A stretch of DNA of 64,000 bases from Thermobifida cellulosilytica TB100 (GCF_001517975.1 NZ_KQ950182.1:406169-470168), one strand, 5' to 3'; counted from the first letter of the stretch, positions 40,312-50,773 are shown. Translations and numbers: made by a program. Notes: generated from the letters alone by a model not told the origin.

Positions 40312-40872
40312 GTGAACTCCGCAGACCTGGACCCCCTGCTGCTCCGCCAGCGGGCGGCCGCCGCCAGCCGGGCCGCGCTGGGCGTCCTCGCCGCCGACAC
40401 GGCCCTGCTGACCGCCTACGCCGTCGTGCCCGTCGACCCGCAGCGCGGCGCCGCCGCGCCGCTGCTGCGCCTGACCGCGATGCTCGCGGTCTTCGCCGTC
40501 GTCGTGCTCTGGCAGGTGTACTCCATCTCCCGGGCGCGCTTCCCCGGGATCCGGGGCGCGGCGGCGGTCGGCTTCGTGGTCCCGCTGTTCCTGACCGTCT
40601 TCGCGACCGTCTACCACCTACAGTCCTTCGTGGCCCCCGACGCCTTCTCCGAACCGCTCAGCAGACTGGACGCCCTCTACTTCACGGTCACCGTGTTCAC
40701 CACGGTCGGCTTCGGCGACATCGTCCCGCTGACGGCGACGGCCCGCGCCTTCGTCATGGTGCAGATGCTGCTCAACCTGGTGGTGCTGGGCGGTGTGCTG
40801 CGGCTGCTGTTCAGCGCGGCCAGAAGCGTACGGCAGACCCGGGACGCCGACGGGCCGCCCCCGCCCGCCTGA
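40312..40872 (+). CDS. Two-helix potassium channel
   Basis: About 186 aa, four hydrophobic segments. The last two flank a pore loop with the selectivity filter TVGFGDI (TTVGFGDIVPLTATARAFVM), so it is an ion channel of the Ion_trans_2 family. The first two helices may form an extra pair. No RCK nucleotide-binding domain is attached. GTG start behind GGGGAGG. Confidence 0.85.
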   Translation: MNSADLDPLLLRQRAAAASRAALGVLAADTALLTAYAVVPVDPQRGAAAPLLRLTAMLAVFAVVVLWQVYSISRARFPGIRGAAAVGFVVPLFLTVFATVYHLQSFVAPDAFSEPLSRLDALYFTVTVFTTVGFGDIVPLTATARAFVMVQMLLNLVVLGGVLRLLFSAARSVRQTRDADGPPPPA

Positions 40873-40899
40873 CCGGCCGACGCGAAGCACCCGCCCGGG

Positions 40900-41655
40900 T
40901 CAGGACGCCGACGCGTCGACCGCCCGCTGGACGTAGGCCGTCATCGCGGCCGTCGGGCCGCACTGCTGCGCGGCGATGGCCCCGCCTCTGTCCCGGTACC
41001 TCCGGTACAACGCGTCGCGGACCCCCTCGTCGCCGCCGTGGAACATCTCCACCAGCTCCGTCCAGCGCGCGGCCGGCGTCCGCACCCTGGGGTCGGCCGG
41101 GTCGGTGCCCGCCTCCGTCTCGGCCCGCACCTGCTCGATGAGCCGCGGCCACTCGGCCTCGACCGAGGCGATCACCTCCTCGCCGAGTTCCCGGCGGCGC
41201 CGCTCCAGGTAGGCGATCTGCTCGTCGGTGTAGTAGGCGCGGATGGTCTCCTCCAACTCGGCCACCTCCTCCATCAGCCCGAAGAGGTCGTCGGGGTCCA
41301 GCCCGCGTGCCGAGCGGGCGGTGGCCGCCAGCCCGGTGAGCCGGCGCCGCAGCGACCGGAGCGCGTCCAGTTGCCGCTCCACGTGCGCCAGGTGGTCGTC
41401 CAGCAGGTCGGCCAGGTCGACCTGGCCGGACAGCACCGTCCCGATCGCCTCCAGCGGCAGGCCCAGCTCGCGCAGCGCCACCACCTGGTAGAGCCGCCGC
41501 ACACCGGCCTCGTCGTAGAGCCGGTGCCCCGCCGAGGTGCGGCAGGCCGGCCGCAGCACCCCCACGTGCTCGTAGTGGTGCAACGCCCGCACGGTCAGCC
41601 CGGTGGGCCGGGCCAGCTCGCCGACCTTCCAGAACCGTCCGCCGCGCTCACGCAT
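40900..41655 (-). CDS. MerR family regulator with TipAS domain
   Basis: 251-aa transcription activator. N-terminal MerR HTH: WKVGELARPTGLTVRALHHY, GVLRPACRTSAGHRLYDEA. A long coiled-coil dimerisation helix follows (LLDDHLAHVERQLDALRSLR), then a C-terminal TipAS-like drug-recognition domain (ELVEMFHGGD, ALYRRYRDRGG). TipA proteins bind thiopeptide-like or other multidrug ligands and activate their own promoter. A matching operator lies 31-53 bases upstream. Confidence 0.9.
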   Translation of the reverse strand: MRERGGRFWKVGELARPTGLTVRALHHYEHVGVLRPACRTSAGHRLYDEAGVRRLYQVVALRELGLPLEAIGTVLSGQVDLADLLDDHLAHVERQLDALRSLRRRLTGLAATARSARGLDPDDLFGLMEEVAELEETIRAYYTDEQIAYLERRRRELGEEVIASVEAEWPRLIEQVRAETEAGTDPADPRVRTPAARWTELVEMFHGGDEGVRDALYRRYRDRGGAIAAQQCGPTAAMTAYVQRAVDASAS

Positions 41656-41685
41656 CAGCTCTCCTCCTTCGGGGGAACGACGCTA

Positions 41686-41708
41686 GAACCTGGCGCCGCG
41701 TCAGGTTC
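41686..41708 (-). promoter_or_regulatory. MerR/TipA-type operator-promoter
   Basis: GAACCTG and CAGGTTC form an inverted repeat with a 9-base spacer. On the minus strand TGAACC and TAGCGT sit 18 bases apart around it, an over-long spacer that fits MerR-type activation by DNA distortion. It lies immediately upstream of the MerR gene. Confidence 0.65.
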
Positions 41709-41805
41709 ACGGGGAGACCGCCGCACGTCCGCCCTCCCCGGACTTCTTGCCCCGGGTGCAGGCTAGGCTGCGGAGGGCAGATCGGTTCCACCACGGAGAC
41801 GGGCA

Positions 41806-42522
41806 ATGCCGGAAAGCTACGCGGCCAACGCCGCCTCCGGACGCATCGGACTGGGAACCGTCCACACCGAGGTCCGCCACGACAGCCCCGACCTGGTGGT
41901 GCTGCGGGAGGTCCCCCTGGACCGGTTCCGGATCGTCGCCCGCCGCCCCCTGCGGCGGCTGCCCGCGGCGGCAGCCGGGTACCTCGCCGCGGCGGCCGGG
42001 ATCGTCGAGGACCCCTTCGGCACGCTGCCCGCGCCGGGGAGCGCCGGAGTCGCCACGGTGCGCATGCCGGTCATGGCCCGGCCGCCCGGAGCGGTTCCGC
42101 CCCCGCCGTGCAAGGCCGACCTGGAGGTCACGCGGGTGACGGACCGGGCGGGCCTGGAAGCGGCCGAGCAGGTCATCGCCTACGGCTTCCCCCGCCTGCT
42201 CCCGTGGCCGTGCGCCCCCGGACGGCTCCTCCCGCCGCACGCCCCCACCGTTGCCGGGCTGCGGGTGTGGCTGGCCCGCAGGCAGGGCGTCCCCGCGGCG
42301 GCCTGCTGCACCTACGACGACGGCGCCACGGTGGGCCTCCACGCCCTGGCCGTCCTTCCCGAGCAGCGGGGGCGGGGAATCGCCCGGCTGCTGGCGGCCC
42401 GGGCGCTGGCCGACCACGCCGACCGCCGCGCCGTGCTGGCCACCACCGAGGCGGGAGCGCCGCTCTTCCGCTCCCTGGGCTTCACCGAGGTGTCCCAGGC
42501 CCGCTGGCACCTGTGGGGCTGA
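41806..42522 (+). CDS. GNAT family N-acetyltransferase
   Basis: 238 aa. The C-terminal half is a GNAT fold: VGLHALAVLPEQRGRGIARLLAARAL with the acetyl-CoA-binding Q-R-G-R-G-I loop, then LFRSLGFTE. The N-terminal half (to about residue 100) is not recognised. Substrate unknown. Its last 41 bases overlap the end of the convergent GNAT gene. Confidence 0.8.
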   Translation: MPESYAANAASGRIGLGTVHTEVRHDSPDLVVLREVPLDRFRIVARRPLRRLPAAAAGYLAAAAGIVEDPFGTLPAPGSAGVATVRMPVMARPPGAVPPPPCKADLEVTRVTDRAGLEAAEQVIAYGFPRLLPWPCAPGRLLPPHAPTVAGLRVWLARRQGVPAAACCTYDDGATVGLHALAVLPEQRGRGIARLLAARALADHADRRAVLATTEAGAPLFRSLGFTEVSQARWHLWG

Positions 42523-43057
42523 CGGCCCCGTCCGCGCCCTGCCCGTCCGGGACGGTCAGGTCCAGCGCCATCAGCACGTCGTCCACGTACTCCCCGTCGA
42601 GGCGGAACACCCCCCGCAGCACCCCCTCCACCCGGTAGCCGACCGAGCGGTACAGCGCGATCGCCCCCGGATTGCTGGACAGCACGCGCAGCAGCAGGAC
42701 GCGGGCGCCGCGCCGCACCGCCAGGTCGCGGGCTCCGGCCAGCAGCGCGCGGCCCACGCCGCGCCGCTGGGCCGCCGGGGCCACGGCCAGCGCGGCGAGC
42801 TGCTGCACGTGGGCGGCGCTGGGCAGCGGAAGGTACGGCGTCACCCGCGCGTAGCCCGCCACACGCCCGTCGAGTTCGGCGACCAGCACGTCGGCGGGGG
42901 AGGCGGAGGCGAAGAACGGGCGGTCGGGGGAGAAGCGGGGAGCCGGGGTGACCGCAGGCGACCAGGTCTCGGCGTCGATCCGGGCCAGCACGGGACCGTC
43001 CTCGGCCGCCGCCGGACGCAGGACGGGGCCGGACACCAGGGCTCCCTCCTCCGTCAC
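42482..43057 (-). CDS. GNAT family N-acetyltransferase, phosphinothricin-type
   Basis: 191 aa. The full GNAT domain is visible: AGYARVTPYLPLPS, LAALAVAPAAQRRGVGRALLA with the acetyl-CoA loop QRRGVG, and LRVLSSNPGAIALYRSVGYR with the family's N-x-x-A-x-x-L-Y element. A variable tail of about 20 residues overlaps the opposite GNAT gene. Substrate not deducible. Confidence 0.85.
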   Translation of the reverse strand: MTEEGALVSGPVLRPAAAEDGPVLARIDAETWSPAVTPAPRFSPDRPFFASASPADVLVAELDGRVAGYARVTPYLPLPSAAHVQQLAALAVAPAAQRRGVGRALLAGARDLAVRRGARVLLLRVLSSNPGAIALYRSVGYRVEGVLRGVFRLDGEYVDDVLMALDLTVPDGQGADGAVSPTGASGPGTPR

Positions 43058-43092
43058 CGCCGGGACCGGGCGCGGCGGCCCGGTCCGGAACA

Positions 43093-43132
43093 GGGCGGGG
43101 CGGGAGCCGGTACTCCGGTCCCCGCCCCGCCC
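43093..43132 (-). terminator. Terminator hairpin after the Q/Y/G-rich gene
   Basis: GGGCGGGGCGGG (43093-43104) pairs perfectly with CCCGCCCCGCCC (43121-43132). It lies 8 bases past the stop of the minus-strand gene. Confidence 0.65.
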
Positions 43133-43139
43133 GCGGACG

Positions 43140-43661
43140 TCACCACTGCTGCTGGCCGTAGCCCGGGTACTGCTGGCCGTAGCCCGGGTACTGCTGGCCG
43201 TAGCCCGGCTGGGGGCCGTAGCCGGGGTAGGGCTGCTGGCCGTAGCCCTGCTGCGGGTCGTACTGCTGCCCCTGCTGGTACTGGTAGTTGGCGTAGGGGT
43301 CCTGCTGCTGGTAGGGCTGCTGCTGGCCGGTGGGCTGCTGCGGTTGCTGCGGCTGCTTCGGCTGCTCCGCCTCGGCCTTGCTCTCCTCGGCCTTCTCCGA
43401 CGCGTCGGCGGGGGCGGGCCGGAAGATGCACAGTTGGGCGGGCTCGCCGTTGCCGTCCTGGCTGTAGGAGATCTGCTCCAGACGCCAACCGGCCTCCTCG
43501 ATGCCTTCGAGAATGCGGGTGAGTCCCGGGCGGACGCTGCTTGAGGGCTCGTCGTAGGTGTTGACGCGCAGTTGCACCACGAACATGCGCCGCTTCTGCT
43601 GTGCCGCGACCTTGGCGTGCTCGACGACGGTGCTGTCCCTCACGACCTGTGTGACGCTCAT
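43140..43661 (-). CDS. Hypothetical protein with Q/Y/G/P-rich tail
   Basis: 173 aa. The first 85 residues form a compact domain (QKRRMFVVQLRVNTYDEPSS, LEGIEEAGWRLEQISYSQDG, AQLCIFRP) found in actinobacterial proteins of unknown role. A charged Glu/Lys bridge leads to about 75 residues made of Gln, Tyr, Gly and Pro, with YPGYGQQ repeats. Such tails are intrinsically disordered and prion-like, and could drive condensation or self-association. No signal peptide. Confidence 0.75.
   Translation of the reverse strand: MSVTQVVRDSTVVEHAKVAAQQKRRMFVVQLRVNTYDEPSSSVRPGLTRILEGIEEAGWRLEQISYSQDGNGEPAQLCIFRPAPADASEKAEESKAEAEQPKQPQQPQQPTGQQQPYQQQDPYANYQYQQGQQYDPQQGYGQQPYPGYGPQPGYGQQYPGYGQQYPGYGQQQW
43149..43208 (-). 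repeat. 21-base tandem repeat coding YPGYGQQ
   Basis: Nearly three copies of a 21-base unit (first copy 43149-43169) lie at the 3' end of the gene, coding seven residues each. Copy number may vary by slippage. Confidence 0.85.
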
Positions 43662-43802
43662 CTGTAACCGTACCCATCTGCCCTTGACGAGCGCTGTCGA
43701 GCGCTGCTGTCATCCGCGCCTGTCGCGGAGAAGACCCGAGGGCCATCTCCACCATGATGCCCCCTTTGCCCCTCTGAGAGCCACAGAGGAGCCGAAGGGT
43801 TC

Positions 43803-43835
43803 GCACGGGCCGGCGTTCCCGACGCCGGCCCGTGC
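43803..43835 (-). terminator. Terminator hairpin after the NAD(P)-binding gene
   Basis: GCACGGGCCGGCGT (43803-43816) and ACGCCGGCCCGTGC (43822-43835) pair perfectly over 14 bases with a 5-base loop. Confidence 0.75.
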
Positions 43836-43841
43836 CGCTGG

Positions 43842-44504
43842 TCAACGGCCTACCGCGGCCACCGCGTCGCTGATCGGCGTGTCCCCGCCGACCAGCTCCA
43901 GCACCTGTCCGACGGTGGCCGGGGCGTCCAGCAGGGCTGCCAGCACCGCGGCCACGTCGTCCCGGGAGACCGGCCCCCGCTCCACCTTGGGCGCGAGCCG
44001 GACCCTTCCGGTTCCCGGTTCGTCGGTCAGCCGTCCCGGCCGCAGGATCGTCCAGTCCAGTTGCTCGCTGCGGCCCCGCAGGTCGTCGTCCGCGGCCTTC
44101 TTGGCGTTGACGTAGGCCGCCCACACCGGGTCGGCGTCGGGAGCGGGCCCCTCGTCCACCCCGATCGCCGAGATCATGAGGAAGCGCCGCGCTCCCACCA
44201 GCGAGGCCGCGTCGGCGGTGAGGACCGCTGCGGCGCGGTCCACGGTCTCCTTGCGGGCGGCCCCGCTGCCGGGACCGGCGCCCGCGGCGAACACCACCGC
44301 GTCCGCGCCCATCACCTTCTCGGCCAGTTGGGTGACGGTCGTGGCTTCCAGGTCGACGACCACCGGTTCGGCGCCGACCGCGCGCAGGTCGTCGGCGTGG
44401 TCGGGATTGCGGATGAGACCCACGGGAGTGTCGCCGCGCTCGGCCAGCAGCCGTTCCAGTCGCAGGGCGATCTTGCCGTGTCCTCCGGCGATGACGATAC
44501 GCAT
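43842..44504 (-). CDS. NAD(P)H-binding SDR-like protein
   Basis: 220-aa atypical short-chain dehydrogenase (NAD(P)-binding, NmrA/YwnB-like). The N-terminal nucleotide motif is MRIVIAGGHGKIALRLERLL, a GGHGxI variant of GxxGxxG. VVFAAGAGPGSG, RFLMISAIG and WTILRPGRLT follow. The catalytic YxxxK is only loosely present (YVNAKKAADD). Cytosolic; substrate unknown. ATG 44504 chosen because it starts the fold directly. Confidence 0.85.
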   Translation of the reverse strand: MRIVIAGGHGKIALRLERLLAERGDTPVGLIRNPDHADDLRAVGAEPVVVDLEATTVTQLAEKVMGADAVVFAAGAGPGSGAARKETVDRAAAVLTADAASLVGARRFLMISAIGVDEGPAPDADPVWAAYVNAKKAADDDLRGRSEQLDWTILRPGRLTDEPGTGRVRLAPKVERGPVSRDDVAAVLAALLDAPATVGQVLELVGGDTPISDAVAAVGR

Positions 44505-44573
44505 GGCCGAAAGGCTAGTACCCCCCTCCGCGGCACCGGTCGGGGACACCCGGGAGCGGCCGCGGACGCGGAC

Positions 44574-44601
44574 GGGCGCGCACCCCGTGGGGCGCGCGCC
44601 C
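44574..44601 (-). terminator. Terminator hairpin after korB
   Basis: GGGCGCGC (44574-44581) pairs with GCGCGCCC (44594-44601), 26 bases past the korB stop on the minus strand. Confidence 0.5.
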
Positions 44602-44626
44602 GCTGCGTTCGGTACCGGACCCGCGG

Positions 44627-45674
44627 CTAGCCGATGGTCCAGGTGTCGTTCCCGGCGAGCAGCTCGGCGAGGTCGCCCTCACCCTGCTGCGCCTTGGCCT
44701 GCTCGATCTGCTCGGTCATGGCCGCGTCGTAGGTGGGCGCCTCCACGTCGCGGAACACGCCGATGGGCACGTGCGCGAACGCGGGCTCGTCCAGCCGCGA
44801 CAGCGCGAAGGCGTACGCCGGGTCGGCGCGGTGGGCGTCGTGCACCACCAGGCGCTCCTCGTCCGTCTCGGCGAGGTCGACGACGGTCAGCTCACCGTAG
44901 TCGCCGAGGACCACGCCCCGGTCCTCGCCGATCTTCAAGGGCTGGCCGTGCTCCAGGCGCAGCACCCGCGTGTCCCGCTCCGCCGGGTCCTTGACCAGGG
45001 CGAACGCGTCGTCGTTGAAGATCGGGCAGTTCTGGTAGATCTCCACGAACGAGGCGCCCGGGTGGTCGGCGGCGGCCCGCAGCACCTCGGTCAGGTGCTT
45101 GCGGTCGGAGTCCACGGTGCGCGCCACGAACGTCGCCCCGGCGCCCAGCGCCAGCGACACCGGGTTGAAGGGGTTGTCCAGCGAGCCCATCGGCGAGGAC
45201 TTGGTGATCTTGCCCGCCTCGGAGGTGGGCGAGTACTGGCCCTTGGTCAACCCGTAGATCCTGTTGTTGAACATCAGGATGTTGATGTTGATGTTGCGGC
45301 GCAGCGCGTGGATCAGGTGGTTGCCGCCGATCGACAGGGCGTCGCCGTCCCCGGTGACCACCCACACGCTCAGGTCCGGGCGCGAGGCGGCCAGCCCGGT
45401 GGCGATGGCCGGGGCACGCCCGTGGATCGAGTGCATGCCGTAGGTGGACAGGTAGTACGGGAAGCGGGACGAGCAGCCGATGCCGGAGATGACCACGATG
45501 TTCTCCCGCGGCACCCCCAGCTCGGGCAGGAAGCCCTGGAAGGCGGAGAGGATGGCGTAGTCGCCGCAGCCCGGGCACCACCGCACTTCCTGGTCGGACT
45601 TGAAGTCCTTCATCTTGTAGGCGGTGTCGCTGCGCGGCACCAGGCTCAGACCGCGGAACGCGGCCCCGTTGTTC

Positions 45675-45685
<11 letters not shown>
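44627..45685 (-). CDS. korB: 2-oxoacid:ferredoxin oxidoreductase beta subunit
   Basis: 352-aa thiamine-diphosphate subunit. With KorA it decarboxylates 2-oxoglutarate (or a related 2-oxoacid) to acyl-CoA, reducing ferredoxin. VRWCPGCGDYAILSAFQ is the start of the domain; the TPP site is GDGDALSIGGNHL with NNRIYGLTKGQ. The GTG at 45685 lies inside the end of korA behind AGGAGG, so the two are coupled. Actinobacteria such as Mycobacterium use KorAB as an alternative to 2-oxoglutarate dehydrogenase. Confidence 0.94.
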
Positions 45686-47528
<1,843 letters not shown>

Positions 47529-48074
47529 TGAGATCGCCGACCTCCTAAAGAAGTCGCCGCGCCGGACGCGGCGGCTTGGGGTTACCTCAGTCTCACCGTG
47601 GCGAGGGGTGGCTGGTTCGTCACGGCTGGGTCGCTGTCCCAGGGCGGTGGTGCCACCCCGGTGCGGCGGTCGGCGGCCCTTCAGTGGCCGCACTCGCCTC
47701 CAAGCTCCGGGGAAGAAGCCTACGCGCACCCGGGACAGGGACACGTCACAGGGTTGGCTGGGGACATTGGACCAGGTGGGAGCAATCGCCCTCCCGGAAG
47801 CGCCCCCGGCGTCAGGAGCGACACAGACCGCCGTTGATGCGGAGCAGGTCCACGTGCCACCGCCGAGCCAGGGCGCACCCGCTACTGGAGCGGTGAGTAG
47901 TGAAGGTCACAGGCAAACTATAGATGATCATAGTTTGCGGGCCTGGGGGTGGGGTGGGGTGATACGGGCCTCCCCGGCCCGTCCCGGGGAACGCCGGGAC
48001 CGGGTCCGGACGTTGGTCACGGTGTACCGACCGGGCAGGTGGACCGGGCCTTACGGGCATGGAGGGGAGTGGGC
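47529..48074. other. Divergent intergenic region, korA and htpX-like
   Basis: A 546-base gap with no supported gene. It must hold the korA promoter on the minus strand and the protease promoter on the plus strand. Its clearest element is the A/T-rich inverted repeat at 47913-47938. Confidence 0.4.
47913..47938. promoter_or_regulatory. A/T-rich inverted repeat, putative operator
   Basis: GCAAACTAT (47913-47921) and ATAGTTTGC (47930-47938) are perfect inverted repeats with an 8-base spacer. They lie 137 bases before the protease start. The A/T content and half-site spacing suggest a dimeric repressor site rather than a terminator. Confidence 0.55.
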
Positions 48075-48968
48075 GTGCGGCACAACGCGTTCCGCGCGGC
48101 AGCGCTCGTGGTCGGTCTCTCCATACTTCTGATCGTCCTGGGCTGGATGTGCGGAGGGATCACCGGGGTCAAGCTGGGGCTGGTCGTCGTCGCCGTCGTC
48201 AACGGCCTCATCTACCTCTTCGGCGACACCATGGCGCTGCGGGCGATGCACGCCCGCCCGGTCAGCGAGATCGAACAGCCCGAGTTGTACCGGATCGTCC
48301 GGGAGATCGCCACCGACGCACGGCAGCCCATGCCACGGCTGTACCTGTCGCCGACCAGGGCGCCCAACGCCTTCACCACCGGGTGGAACCGGCGGCGCGC
48401 CGCCCTGTGCTGCACCACCGGGCTGCTCTCCCTGCTCGACGAGCGCGAGCTGCGCGGCGTCATCGCCCACGAACTCGTCCACCTGCGCAGGGGCGACACC
48501 GTCGTGGGCACGGTCGCCGCGATGCTCGCGCTGAGCATCACGTCCCTCACCGCGCTGTCCCTGCTGCTCCCCCTGGCCGACTCCGAGGACGAGGACGGGC
48601 AGGGGCTGCTGGAAGGGCTGATCTTCCTCGCGGTCGGCCCCCTCGCCGCGGCGGTCGTCCGGGCCGCGGTCGGCCGCGCGCAGGAGTTCGCGGCCGACGA
48701 GGCCGCCGCCCGCCTCACCGGGGACCCCGTCGGCCTGGCCAACGCCCTGCACCGGATCGAGGTCGCGGCCCGCACCCACCCCCTGCCGACCCACCGGGGG
48801 CTGCTCACCTCGGGGCACCTGATGATCGCCCACCCCTTCGCCGACCAGTTGGCGGGACGGCTCTTCACCGTCCACCCGCCCGCCCGGGAGCGGATCCGCC
48901 GCCTCCAGGACCTGGCCGCGCGGTGGAACCGCGGCGGGCCGGGCGGGGGGCCGGACGGACGCCGGTGA
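48075..48968 (+). CDS. htpX: HtpX-like M48 zinc metalloprotease
   Basis: 297-aa membrane protease, likely for quality control of membrane proteins. Two N-terminal helices (AALVVGLSILLIVLGWMCGG, LVVVAVVNGLIYLFGDTMAL), then the zinc motif HELVH in GVIAHELVHLRRGD, two more hydrophobic stretches, and the third zinc ligand in EFAADEAAARLTGD. PNAFTTGWN and the C-terminal HPPARERIRRLQ are typical. The GTG at 48075 follows GGAGGGGAG. Confidence 0.92.
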   Translation: MRHNAFRAAALVVGLSILLIVLGWMCGGITGVKLGLVVVAVVNGLIYLFGDTMALRAMHARPVSEIEQPELYRIVREIATDARQPMPRLYLSPTRAPNAFTTGWNRRRAALCCTTGLLSLLDERELRGVIAHELVHLRRGDTVVGTVAAMLALSITSLTALSLLLPLADSEDEDGQGLLEGLIFLAVGPLAAAVVRAAVGRAQEFAADEAAARLTGDPVGLANALHRIEVAARTHPLPTHRGLLTSGHLMIAHPFADQLAGRLFTVHPPARERIRRLQDLAARWNRGGPGGGPDGRR

Positions 48969-48990
48969 CCCGGCACGCCCCGACAGCGAC

Positions 48991-49051
48991 GGGCGCGCGG
49001 CCCGAGGGGCGGCGCGCCCGGTCGGCGGTCCGGCTCCGGCGGGGCCGGACC
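48991..49051. terminator. Two hairpins between htpX-like and yajQ
   Basis: GGGCGCGC (48991-48998) pairs with GCGCGCCC (49012-49019), and GGTCCGGC (49027-49034) with GCCGGACC (49044-49051). They separate two convergent genes and may terminate one each. Confidence 0.6.
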
Positions 49052-49055
49052 GCGG

Positions 49056-49553
49056 TCAGCGGAAGTTGACGAACTGCAGCGCCACGTCCAGGTCGCTGTT
49101 CTTCAGCATGGCGATGACCGCCTGGAGGTCGTCCTTCTTCTTGGAGCTGACCCGCAGCTCGTCGCCCTGGATCTGCGCCCGGACGCCCTTGGGGAACTCC
49201 TCCCGGATCATCTTGGAGATCTTCTTGGCGTTCTCGGTGCTGATGCCCTCCTTGAGGGCGATCGGCAGCCGGTACTCCTTGCCCGACGCCTTCGGCTCGT
49301 CGGGGGCGTCCAGGACCTTCAGCGAGACGCCGCGCTTGACCAGCTTGTCCTTGAACACGTCGAGCGCGGCCTTGGCGCGCTCCTCGGAGGTGGACCTGAT
49401 CTCCACCGCGTGGTCGCCGGCCCAGGCGATGGTCGTGCCCGTCCCCTTGAAGTCGAAGCGCTGCGACAGTTCCCGACCGGCCTGGTTGACCGCGTTGTCC
49501 ACCTCCTGCCGGTCGAGTTTGGAGACGATGTCGAAGCTGGATTCGGCAGCCAC
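49056..49553 (-). CDS. YajQ family cyclic-di-nucleotide-binding-like protein
   Basis: 165 aa, the full YajQ family (UPF0234). [39 protein letters not shown] and [15 protein letters not shown] are family hallmarks. Some proteobacterial members bind cyclic di-GMP; in actinobacteria the role is not settled. The GTG at 49553 ([10 protein letters not shown]) is the natural start. Confidence 0.93.
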   Translation of the reverse strand: MAAESSFDIVSKLDRQEVDNAVNQAGRELSQRFDFKGTGTTIAWAGDHAVEIRSTSEERAKAALDVFKDKLVKRGVSLKVLDAPDEPKASGKEYRLPIALKEGISTENAKKISKMIREEFPKGVRAQIQGDELRVSSKKKDDLQAVIAMLKNSDLDVALQFVNFR

Positions 49554-49788
49554 GTCTGCTCGCACCCCCAAGTTCCTGGGCCGGGGACGCCTGGTCCGGC
49601 CGATGGATCGCGATCGGTCGTGACCGGGGCGGCGGTACACCGCGGCCCCGGCCACAGCAGTGACAGAGCTTAGCCCGGTACGCCCGGAGAGGCCGTGGAG
49701 CCGGGAGAGCCGGTGTCCGATTTCGCCTCCGCGCCGCTGTCCGCTATTCTCATTCATGCGCGACGCCGAAGAGCGGAACGCACCACAA

Positions 49789-49870
49789 GGCAGGTTGCCC
49801 GAGCGGCCAAAGGGAGCAGACTGTAAATCTGCCGGCTCAGCCTACGTAGGTTCGAACCCTACACCTGCCA
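49789..49870 (+). tRNA. tRNA-Tyr (GTA)
   Basis: Class II cloverleaf, 82 bases. The acceptor GGCAGGT pairs with ACCTGCC; the anticodon loop CTGTAAA gives GTA; there is a long variable arm; the T-loop is GGTTCGAACCC. CCA is not encoded. It stands alone. Confidence 0.96.
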
Positions 49871-49878
49871 CACCTCGC

Positions 49879-49923
49879 AGAAGCGGCCTTCCACCAGGGG
49901 AAACCCTGCGGAAGGCCGCTTCT
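49879..49923 (+). terminator. Terminator of tRNA-Tyr
   Basis: AGAAGCGGCCTTCC (49879-49892) pairs perfectly with GGAAGGCCGCTTCT (49910-49923) 9 bases after the tRNA, followed by a short TCGTCGT stretch. Confidence 0.75.
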
Positions 49924-50043
49924 CGTCGTCCCGGGCTCCCGGCCGGACTTCACCAGAGGATGACCCGGTCTTGGGTTAGCCCGAAGCCTCCCCGGACGCA
50001 GGCTTCCAGAGAGGGAAGCAGCACACGACTCCGGGAGGCCGCC

Positions 50044-50760
50044 GTGACCCTCCAGGAAGAACTCGTCCGCGCCATCGAACACCGCGACGTCGAGGCGGTG
50101 CTCGCCACGTTCGACGAGGAGGCCGACTACGAGCTCGTCGACCGCACCAGCCCGCCGAGCGAACCGCTGCGGGCGCACGGCCGCGACGCCATAGGCAGGA
50201 CGCTGCACGACCTCTTCGACCGGGCCGTCCGCAACGAGGTCGAGCAGTTCGTCGTCCAGGGCGACCACGCCGCCTACCTCCAGCGGTGCACCTACCCCGA
50301 CGGCTCCCAGGCCCTGATCACGGCCATGCTCGACCTGCGCAGCGGCAGGATCGTGCACCAGTCCGGCATCCGGGCCCGCGACGGCGGCACCTCCGCGCCG
50401 GTGAGGACCCGCACGCGCACCTTCGCCGAGGCCGACGAGGTCCGCACCTTCGAGAAGGGCCGCCTGGAACTGCTCCGCGGCAACGGAAGCGACGTCGCCC
50501 GCGCCGTCTTCGAACCGGGCTGGCGCTGGTCGCGCCACGTCAAACCGATCGCCGGAACCGAACTGTGCACCTACGCGCACTTCTGCTACATCCTCTCCGG
50601 CACGCTCCACGTCCGGATGGCCGAGGGCAGCGAGTTCGAGGCGACGAAGGACGAGACGATCCGCATCGCGCCGCACCACGACGCCTGGGTGGTCGGCGAC
50701 GAGCCCGTGACCCTCCTCGACTGGGAGACATCGGGCGATTACGCCAGGTCACAGGGCTGA
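50044..50760 (+). CDS. SnoaL-like and cupin two-domain protein
   Basis: 238 aa. Residues 1-115 are an NTF2/SnoaL-like fold (VRAIEHRDVEAVLATFDEEA, GRDAIGRTLHDLFDRA). Residues about 135-235 are a cupin beta-barrel (FEPGWRWSRHVKPIAGTELC, YILSGTLHVRM, IRIAPHHDAWVVGDEP). The cupin metal site appears partly kept (His and Glu around the barrel). Enzymatic or sensory role unknown. The GTG start follows GGGAGG; it could be GTG further in. Separate from the following Jet locus by a hairpin. Confidence 0.75.
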   Translation: MTLQEELVRAIEHRDVEAVLATFDEEADYELVDRTSPPSEPLRAHGRDAIGRTLHDLFDRAVRNEVEQFVVQGDHAAYLQRCTYPDGSQALITAMLDLRSGRIVHQSGIRARDGGTSAPVRTRTRTFAEADEVRTFEKGRLELLRGNGSDVARAVFEPGWRWSRHVKPIAGTELCTYAHFCYILSGTLHVRMAEGSEFEATKDETIRIAPHHDAWVVGDEPVTLLDWETSGDYARSQG

Positions 50761-50773
50761 TGGGCCCGAAAAA

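Noticed and set aside
43149-43208. 21-base tandem repeats as a possible satellite or CRISPR
   Set aside because: They are contiguous, without spacers, and code the YPGYGQQ tail of a protein.
49789-49923. tRNA-Tyr as an integration site for an island carrying the Jet locus
   Set aside because: I found no duplicated tRNA 3' end downstream within the window and no integrase gene.
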